Shown here: positions 9,074 through 15,800 of the stretch, piece after piece
Numbering within the stretch: the first letter of the stretch is position 1
Layout: each line of letters starts with the position of its first letter
DNA from: Bacteroidota bacterium
Lineage (GTDB): Bacteria > Bacteroidota > Bacteroidia > Bacteroidales > JACABE01
Length of the DNA stretch: 64,000 nucleotides
Direction: 5' to 3'
Assembly: GCA_013377005.1 (NCBI GenBank)
Contig: JACABE010000006.1
Span: 61,827 to 125,826 of the forward strand
Program-made: the position numbers and the translations under genes
The notes under the pieces: generated by a model
Database searches by the model: none
Told to the model about the DNA's origin: nothing
Seen by the model: the letters and a program-made list of their open reading frames with translations, nothing else

Positions 9074-10744
9074 ATGAAAAACAGAAAATATTTAGCAATA
9101 CAAATACTTGTAATAGTTTTGTTTATAAACAAAATTTATTGCCAAACCCAAACAATGGGAGTCTTGATTAATGATACTGTTAATACTTTTAAAGGTTATA
9201 CTTTGTTTGCCCCAAAACAATATACGAGGACTTACCTGATAAATAATGAGGGCCGTAAGGTGCATGAATGGACAGCAAGCACTTATGCGCCTGGGCAAGC
9301 TGTTTATTTATTAGAAAATGGTCATTTATTACGTACTTGTATGACTCAAGGTAATTTAGGTACCGGCGGTGGTGAAGGGGGCAGAATTGAAGAATACAAC
9401 TGGAATGATAGTTTGGTTTGGTCAATGGATTATTCAACCACAACGTATATGCAGCATCATGATATAAAAAAATTACCCAATGGTAATATCATTATGTTGG
9501 TAGTAGAGAAAAAAAATGTTGCGCAGGTGGAAGCTGCCGGTTTTGATACTAATACTTTTCAGCAACCTGATTTTAGTCAGAAAAAATGTATTTTACCCGA
9601 TTGCATTATTGAAATTCAACCCACCTATCCAACAGGAGGAACAGTGGTATGGGAATGGCATGTGTGGGATCATTTGATTCAGAATCATGATGCGACTAAA
9701 TCAAACTATGGAACACCAAGTGCACATCCTGAATTAATTGATTGTGCTGGTGATCATAGAACCAAACCTATTTTCTGGAATCACATGAATTCTATTGATT
9801 ATAATGCTACATTTGACCAAATTGCCATGAGTGTGAGAGGAAACAGCGAAGTATGGGTAATTGACCATAGTACTACTATAGCTCAATCTGCAAGTCATAT
9901 AGGTGGACTGAGAGGTAAAGGTGGTGATTTAATCTATCGTTGGGGCAATGCATTAACTTATGGTATTGGTAGTGTGAGTACGCAAAAATATTTCGAACAG
10001 CACGATGTAGAATGGATAAAAACAGGTTGTCCGGGTGCCGGAGATTTACTTTGTTTTAATAATGGTGTAAATCGCAATTATTCAACTATTGATCAAATTA
10101 CCCCACCAGTAGATGCGAGCGGAAATTATAGTATTGTAAGTGGTTCGGCTTATGCGCCAACGAATCTTACATGGACTTATCAAGCTACTCCGCCTACATC
10201 AATGTATGCCGGTGATATTTCTGGTGCTCAGCGATTGCCAAATGGGAATACCATTATTTGCGTTGGACCTAAAGGTGTTTTGTATGAAGTAACGGCTTCC
10301 GGACTAGTGGTTTGGAAATATATAGGTACTGTAACTAACACAGGCCCTTTAACACAAGGAGATACTCTTCCTGTAAACCCTGACAGACCTTTTGAAACAA
10401 TGAATTCAATTTTTAGGGTATATAAATATGCCCCAACTTATGCTGCATTTACCGGTAAGATATTAACTCCGGGAGATTTTATTGAGATTTATCCAAGTAC
10501 GATAAATGAAAACAGTTTAAATGCACCTGTATTAAAGGCTTATCCTAATCCGTTTACTGAAAAAATTTATGTTTCCAACAGTACTAATGTTGGGAATTAT
10601 GAGCTGACAGATGCTTTAGGTCGTGTGGTTTGGGAAGGAAAGCAAATTGAAAATCATAATTTTTCAGATGTAAAATTGGGTTTATACATCCTGAAAGTAA
10701 AACTAAAAAATTCAATTCAATCTTTAATGCTAATAAAGTATTAA
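9074..10744 (+). CDS. Exported arylsulfotransferase (ASST)-like protein 2, T9SS type A
   Basis: A 556-residue paralogue of the preceding gene: signal peptide (1-23), ASST beta-propeller, type A sorting domain. Motifs are MQHHDIKKLPNGNIIML, NHMNSIDYNATFDQIAMSVR, QHDVEWIKTG and GAQRLPNGNTIICV. The histidines and the arginine of the SVRG segment match the catalytic set described for bacterial AssT, so it is the more likely active member of the pair. Its last 66 codons and about 120 bp of downstream DNA are nearly identical to the end of the gene at 19956-21440, which encodes an unrelated exported protein. This is evidence for exchange of sorting-domain cassettes. It is the last gene of the presumed operon; a non-coding kilobase follows. 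Confidence 0.84.
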   Translation: MKNRKYLAIQILVIVLFINKIYCQTQTMGVLINDTVNTFKGYTLFAPKQYTRTYLINNEGRKVHEWTASTYAPGQAVYLLENGHLLRTCMTQGNLGTGGGEGGRIEEYNWNDSLVWSMDYSTTTYMQHHDIKKLPNGNIIMLVVEKKNVAQVEAAGFDTNTFQQPDFSQKKCILPDCIIEIQPTYPTGGTVVWEWHVWDHLIQNHDATKSNYGTPSAHPELIDCAGDHRTKPIFWNHMNSIDYNATFDQIAMSVRGNSEVWVIDHSTTIAQSASHIGGLRGKGGDLIYRWGNALTYGIGSVSTQKYFEQHDVEWIKTGCPGAGDLLCFNNGVNRNYSTIDQITPPVDASGNYSIVSGSAYAPTNLTWTYQATPPTSMYAGDISGAQRLPNGNTIICVGPKGVLYEVTASGLVVWKYIGTVTNTGPLTQGDTLPVNPDRPFETMNSIFRVYKYAPTYAAFTGKILTPGDFIEIYPSTINENSLNAPVLKAYPNPFTEKIYVSNSTNVGNYELTDALGRVVWEGKQIENHNFSDVKLGLYILKVKLKNSIQSLMLIKY

Positions 10745-10864
10745 AGATAAGTAAACTAAAAATGTTACATCTGCAATTCTAATGTATTTTTTGATTTCAT
10801 AGTTTATACTTTACAAAATAAACTCTAAAATTTGATTCATATTTTTATGTTTTCAATTTTGTAG
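10547..10864 (+). repeat. Sorting-domain plus 3'-flank repeat, copy 1 (partner at 21243-21556)
   Basis: About 318 bp that match 21243-21556 with roughly ten differences spotted by eye, most of them after the stop codon. It covers the T9SS sorting domain of the arylsulfotransferase-like gene and about 120 bp beyond the stop. The conserved 3' non-coding part (TTTGATTTCAT, TTTATACTTTACAAAATAAA) shows that DNA, not just protein, was duplicated. Confidence 0.9.
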
Positions 10865-11243
10865 ATTCTGTATTAATAGCAAATTAAATTGTAGATATTT
10901 CATTTCTGTAAAAAAAACCCTCAAATTTGACAATTTCTACACAAAAATCACAATTTAACAAAAATCGTACATAAATACAAAAAGTGAAAGTTAACAAAAT
11001 CAACATAATATAAAAATATCATATTAAAATATTGCAAAAATATCATGATGTCACAAAAATGTGATTTACAATAAAAATTCTAACTATCACAAAAATAGTA
11101 GTATGCAAAAATGGCATTGTGCTACTGCAAAAAAAGTATATAAAAATATCACAAATACGAAAAAGTTAAGTATCTAAAAATTAGATAAAAGTAAAAAATA
11201 AATCTCATGATATCATTTAAATATCACGAAGATTCAATTTTAC

Positions 11244-11274
11244 TTGCATTCGCTTGTTTCATAATATATCTTTG
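11244..11274 (+). promoter_or_regulatory. Bacteroidota-type promoter
   Basis: TTG (11244-11246), a 20-bp spacer, then TATCTTTG (11267-11274) match the Bacteroidota -33/-7 consensus TTG-N(19-20)-TAnnTTTG. Transcription would start near 11281. The transcript would carry a leader of about 480 nt containing the hairpin repeats before the gene at 11763. Confidence 0.55.
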
Positions 11275-11445
11275 CTGCTTATTTTTTTATTTCTATTGAA
11301 ATAGAAACTATTACGCTTTTTAAATACAAATTATTGTATGATAAAAATGAGCAGTAAGTATCTTTTCTTCCCAAGGTATAAAAGGGTTTTGCAGGCAATA
11401 ATGTCTGAAAAACACCGTGAAAAGTATTGCATTGCTTGTAAATAT

Positions 11446-11658
11446 GCCATTTCTGATTGTAAATGGGTATTGCTTTATTCAATCATACCCCATATCCAAC
11501 AGGAAATGGGTATTGCCTCTCTCCATTATCTACCATTTCTAACTGTCAATAAGCATTGCTCTTCTCCATTATATACCATTTCCAACTGGAAATGGCTATT
11601 GAGCAACTCAACCATACCTCGTTTCCAATTGGAAACAGGCATTACTCCACTCAGCTAT
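11446..11658 (+). repeat. Five degenerate ~42-bp tandem repeats with palindromic core
   Basis: Five units can be aligned by eye at about 11446, 11488, 11533, 11576 and 11617. The clearest core is CCATTTCCAACTGGAAATGG (11576-11595), with 8-bp arms and a 4-nt loop; other copies carry substitutions, some on both arms (CCATATCCAACAGGAAATGG; GTTTCCAATTGGAAAC). Each core is followed by an ATTG/ATTGC-like segment and a pyrimidine-rich linker. The units are contiguous and diverged, unlike CRISPR repeats. Confidence 0.65.
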
Positions 11659-11762
11659 CTATTCAATCCAAAAAATTAATACAATTAATAATGACAATCA
11701 AAAGGTATAACAAAATGAAAACCACTTTTAAATTAACATATTAATCATTAATTATTAAAAAC

Positions 11763-12740
11763 ATGAATACAAAATTTGAAAATTTAGCCGAAAATCCATT
11801 AGATGGAGTGATGGTTAGCATTTCGCGAAAAATTAAATATGCTGATATTAATATCGAGCGTATGGAAAAGAACAATCCGGATGGAGTGCTCACTCACCTG
11901 ATTGAGGATACTAAGCAAAAACGCGATGCCTATACAGGAAATTTATCTACTTCAAAGATGAATGAAGCCATTCGCATTGCATACACTTCGGAACTTGCCG
12001 AGATTACTGATGAATTCAGAAGAACTGTAAGTAAATTTGAAGGTTTGGTAAAATCAGTATTTGACAAGAAATCTTTGGTTTATCTTATGTTTTATCCTCA
12101 TGGAATTGAGGAATACCATAAATCCAATCAGGCTCAAATTCCGATATTAATGGATAAAATTATAGATCTTAATCAAACGTATGCCAGTCAACTGGGAACA
12201 ATGGTGTATCACGATTTATTTCATGACCAAAAAAATCGCTATACAAATGCATATAGTTTGCAAAAACAAGCTGGTGGAACCGTTATCAATACAAGCACAG
12301 TTAAAGAAATACTCTGGAAAGAACTTAAAAAACAATTGTACAAAAATATGCTGACCATAGTTTTATACAATATTGACAATCCCAAACTAATGCTATCCTA
12401 TTTTGAACCGTCTTTATTACGTTTTCGCCACCACAAAACCGACGACACTACCAATGCTACTTACAAACTACAGATACCTGCCCTTAGCAGCAAAGCAGCC
12501 GAAATTAGTTTTTCGGTTGATGATACGCTATTAATCATCAACAACGGTGCAAAATCCATTTTTTATTGCGGAGCTGCCACAGCCGAGGGCGATCAATCAA
12601 AACCAACACTTATAGAAATACCTGTAGGCGAAGAAGCCGAAGTAACCGCAGTTTCGCTGGGTGCACCCGCCAATAAGTTTATCATTTTTGTAAACAAAGA
12701 TGCCTCCGAAGAAGCTGAGGTGGAAATAGCTTTGATATAA
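11763..12740 (+). CDS. Uncharacterised FYPHG-family protein with C-terminal beta domain
   Basis: A 325-residue protein of no recognised family, without signal peptide or membrane segment. Residues 1-225 are predicted mostly helical and contain FYPHG at 110-114, LWK around W185 and a segment ending SLLRFRHHKTDD. The same landmarks occur in the same order and almost the same places in the protein at 52607-53302 (FYPHG also at 110-114, LWK around W180, YRHDNK at the end), so the two are homologous. This copy adds about 95 residues that look like a beta-sandwich (alternating hydrophobic strands, IEIPVGEEAEVTAVSLG). It follows a long leader with a hairpin array and precedes a giant T9SS-exported protein beyond a terminator-like hairpin. 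Function unknown. Confidence 0.75.
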   Translation: MNTKFENLAENPLDGVMVSISRKIKYADINIERMEKNNPDGVLTHLIEDTKQKRDAYTGNLSTSKMNEAIRIAYTSELAEITDEFRRTVSKFEGLVKSVFDKKSLVYLMFYPHGIEEYHKSNQAQIPILMDKIIDLNQTYASQLGTMVYHDLFHDQKNRYTNAYSLQKQAGGTVINTSTVKEILWKELKKQLYKNMLTIVLYNIDNPKLMLSYFEPSLLRFRHHKTDDTTNATYKLQIPALSSKAAEISFSVDDTLLIINNGAKSIFYCGAATAEGDQSKPTLIEIPVGEEAEVTAVSLGAPANKFIIFVNKDASEEAEVEIALI

Positions 12741-12754
12741 ATTACTTAAAATAC

Positions 12755-12785
12755 CCCCAATAGGTAGGAGCTTATTGGGGCTTTT
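12755..12785 (+). terminator. Hairpin followed by T-rich run after the FYPHG gene
   Basis: CCCCAATA (12755-12762) pairs with TATTGGGG (12773-12780), followed by CTTTTATAAA. The 8-bp stem and short T run fit an intrinsic terminator, possibly leaky because the next gene starts 22 bp later on the same strand. Confidence 0.6.
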
Positions 12786-12806
12786 ATAAATATAAACAAT
12801 TTAAAA

Positions 12807-15800
12807 ATGAAAAAGAACATGATTAAAAATTTAGTTTTACTGTGTTGTATTTCAGCACTGTTAGCACTGTTTACTCCAGTAAAGGCACAATTACTACCCC
12901 TTGAAGATACAGTGACTACGCGGTGGGATATTAGAGACCTTGGTTCACCCGATGCCATTTTTTCGGAAGTACAGGAAAAAGCCAATGCTTATTTTGAAGC
13001 ACATCCCGAAATGGATTCCTTAAACCCGATGGAAAAAGCCACTTATCGCCATTGGGAAGCATTTTGGCAGAACAGATCAACTTTTGTAAAAGGTGATACT
13101 GTAATCAGAAAATTAGGCGAAGTAGCCAGAGAAATTGCAAGTCTTGATTATGTAATTTCGCCAACTGTCGGCAAAAAATGGATGTTAATTACTCCCGACA
13201 AAGACAATTATCAGGATATGGGTGTAGTAAGCTGTGTATGGAGCAAACCCGGCGATCCCGATTACATCTTAGCAGGCACTGCATCATCAGGCTTGTGGAA
13301 AACCACAGATGGAGGACTCAACTGGAATAATATTACCGATAGCTATACCGGACAAAATGCAAATCCAACAGGTTTCTTTTATCATTACCCTTTTGGGGTT
13401 GTATCTATAGCCGTATCGCCATTTACTTTTGATACTATTCTAATTGCAGCCACTATACCTTTTGGATTTGGTTCTTTTGGAATTAATGGTTTTGGAATTT
13501 TAAAATCAATAGATGGTGGAAATACATGGTCAAAAACTAACCTTTTTCCCAATACTCTTCCATTACCTAATTACATACTTGGCTTAGATAGCGGTATCAC
13601 AAAAATTATATTTGACCCTGTAAATCCTAAGGTTGTTTATGCAATTGGGGGAGATAAAATTTATTGTTCTTCGGATTTATTTATTCATTATGGTTCAACA
13701 AAACCTTTTTCAGATCCTCAATTTAGCTCTTTTTCTCAGTATCAAAAATTAAACCTTCGTGATATTGAAATATTAGATATTCCCGAAACAAATACTCCTG
13801 TCGATAGGAAAATATTTTTAAGTACTGATTCACGCGCTGGTATTTCTGCTCAATTAATAGTTGCTCACGCATTTAATTCGAATCTTATGTTTTGGGATTG
13901 GAAAAACATTACAAATTCATTATCAAGTGATAAGTTTAAAGATGTAATTGCCATTGCCAGAGATAATATTCAAAACAGCGATTGTGAAACTCGTATACAT
14001 ATTGCTTATCAGGTAAACGAAACAGACCCTACTAATGCCACAAATAACAGAAAATTTTGTGTTGATCAAATAACACGGGATGCATACAACACAAATATAG
14101 TAACATTAACTGCTACAAATTATTTATATCATAACGAGGCTCAAACATCACCCTGTGCAGGCTTTGGTTATTATTATGATAATTTCGAATGGTATTATGA
14201 AAACAAATCTTTTGTAGTAGGGGGCTTCGGTATTACTTTTTTAAGAGGCGAATCCACCAATACTGAATTTGCTAATTATGCAACATGCAATTATACAACG
14301 CCCTATTCAGGAGGAACCATACCTGCCGATGAAGGATACGGTAAAAACAAAACCCTTCACTTTGGCGTTAGAGGAAGTTTTACATTTAAGAATGATACAG
14401 GCAATCCCCAAGATTTACATTTCACTACATTTGTAGGTACCGATGGTGGTATTTCAAAAATAAAACATTCTTTAAATACTGAATTTCATACTATTCATGT
14501 TGATAATCTAAAAAATATCAATGGAAAAGGTCTTGCCATACAACAGTTCAATGATATTGCCACCACCAAAAATAATGCTACCGATGTTATAGTAGGTGGG
14601 GCTATGCACAACGGCTATTGGGGCAGAAAAACAGAAAATGCCAATTGGGATAACTACTGGTTCGACGATGGAGGCAGGGTAGTATTGGACGATTCAAATC
14701 CTGATTTTCTATATGCTATATCTTATTCAACTTGGAACACAGAAGAAACAGAAGAATTGGGAAATCAATATACGCAAGGAGGATATTTTCTTCGTTCTAA
14801 TCAAGGCTTGAGCTCTGGGCTGAATAGTATGTCTGCTAATTTCTCTAACTGGCTACCATTTGCAGCACAAATTCCTCCCACAACATCACCTACGCTTATG
14901 CCTCCGCTTATTATAGATCACACGTCATCCAATACTTTATATTTGGGAGGACGCAATGTGTATAAATCAACCAACAACGGAACTACCTGGGATGCTATTT
15001 CTGGCTTTCCTAGTAATAATCATACACAAGCACTGAGGGTAATAGCTCAATCGCCTTCAAATCCAACCATTATGTATGCTGCTTTTAAAAATGCAACTTG
15101 GTGTGAGGATGCTAATGGCAATAATTTCTGGACTCTTCCAGATGGTCCGAATTGCTGGCAAACAAATACGCACAAACTTTGGAAAAAAACAGGAAATACA
15201 TGGACAGATATTTCTCAAAATGTAGGATACAATGCCTTAACTTGGGTTTCAATTACTGATATTGCCATAAATGCTACTAATCCTAACGAAGTATGGATTA
15301 CGTTTGGGGGTGCTTGGCATCAAGGGGCTTCAAATGCAAATAATGGGGTTAATCGTGTATTATACTCTGCTGATAGTGGCAATACTTGGACTGATATTTC
15401 TGCTGGTCTTTCTTGTCTATCGGTTAACTGCATCCGCTTTATAAAAGACAATACCGATCCTACAAATTATACGCTAGTAGTAGGTACAGATGCAGGCGTT
15501 TATATCAGGGGTAAAAACGATTCACAGTGGACACCTTATCGCGATGGTATGCCTTTGGCAATTGTTACCGATATCGAAATATGGGAAAAAGGCGGAAAAA
15601 TAAGGGCTGCAACCTGGGGCAGAGGAATCTGGGAAGCTGATATTCCTTGTATAAACACAGTTCCGGAGTTTTATGCCATCTCACAAAACACTGATTGGAA
15701 TACCGATAAAATAACAACTGGAATTTCTATTCAACAAGGCTCTACACTTACCATTACTTCCAAAATACATTTCACGCCCAATGCAACAGTTATTGTGGAT

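Larger units (their letters stand above)
10745..11762. other. Non-coding, strongly AT-rich kilobase with several repeat signals
   Basis: No convincing gene lies here. From left to right it holds the end of the 3'-flank repeat (to about 10864) and a stretch at about 10943-11180 where AAAAAT-like runs recur roughly every 16-20 bp. A near-consensus Bacteroidota promoter follows (11244-11274), then a degenerate array of ~42-bp palindromic repeats (11446-11658). A 113-codon reading frame runs across the repeat array, but its content follows the repeats and it is not credited as a gene. Confidence 0.7.

Noticed and set aside
11446..11658. Possible CRISPR array.
   Set aside because: The units are contiguous and diverged with no unique spacers between conserved repeats, and no cas genes are in the window.
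11338..11679. A 113-codon reading frame across the hairpin repeat array.
   Set aside because: Its protein repeats only because the DNA repeats; units are ~42 bp, a multiple of three, which keeps the frame open. No family or clear start signal supports it.
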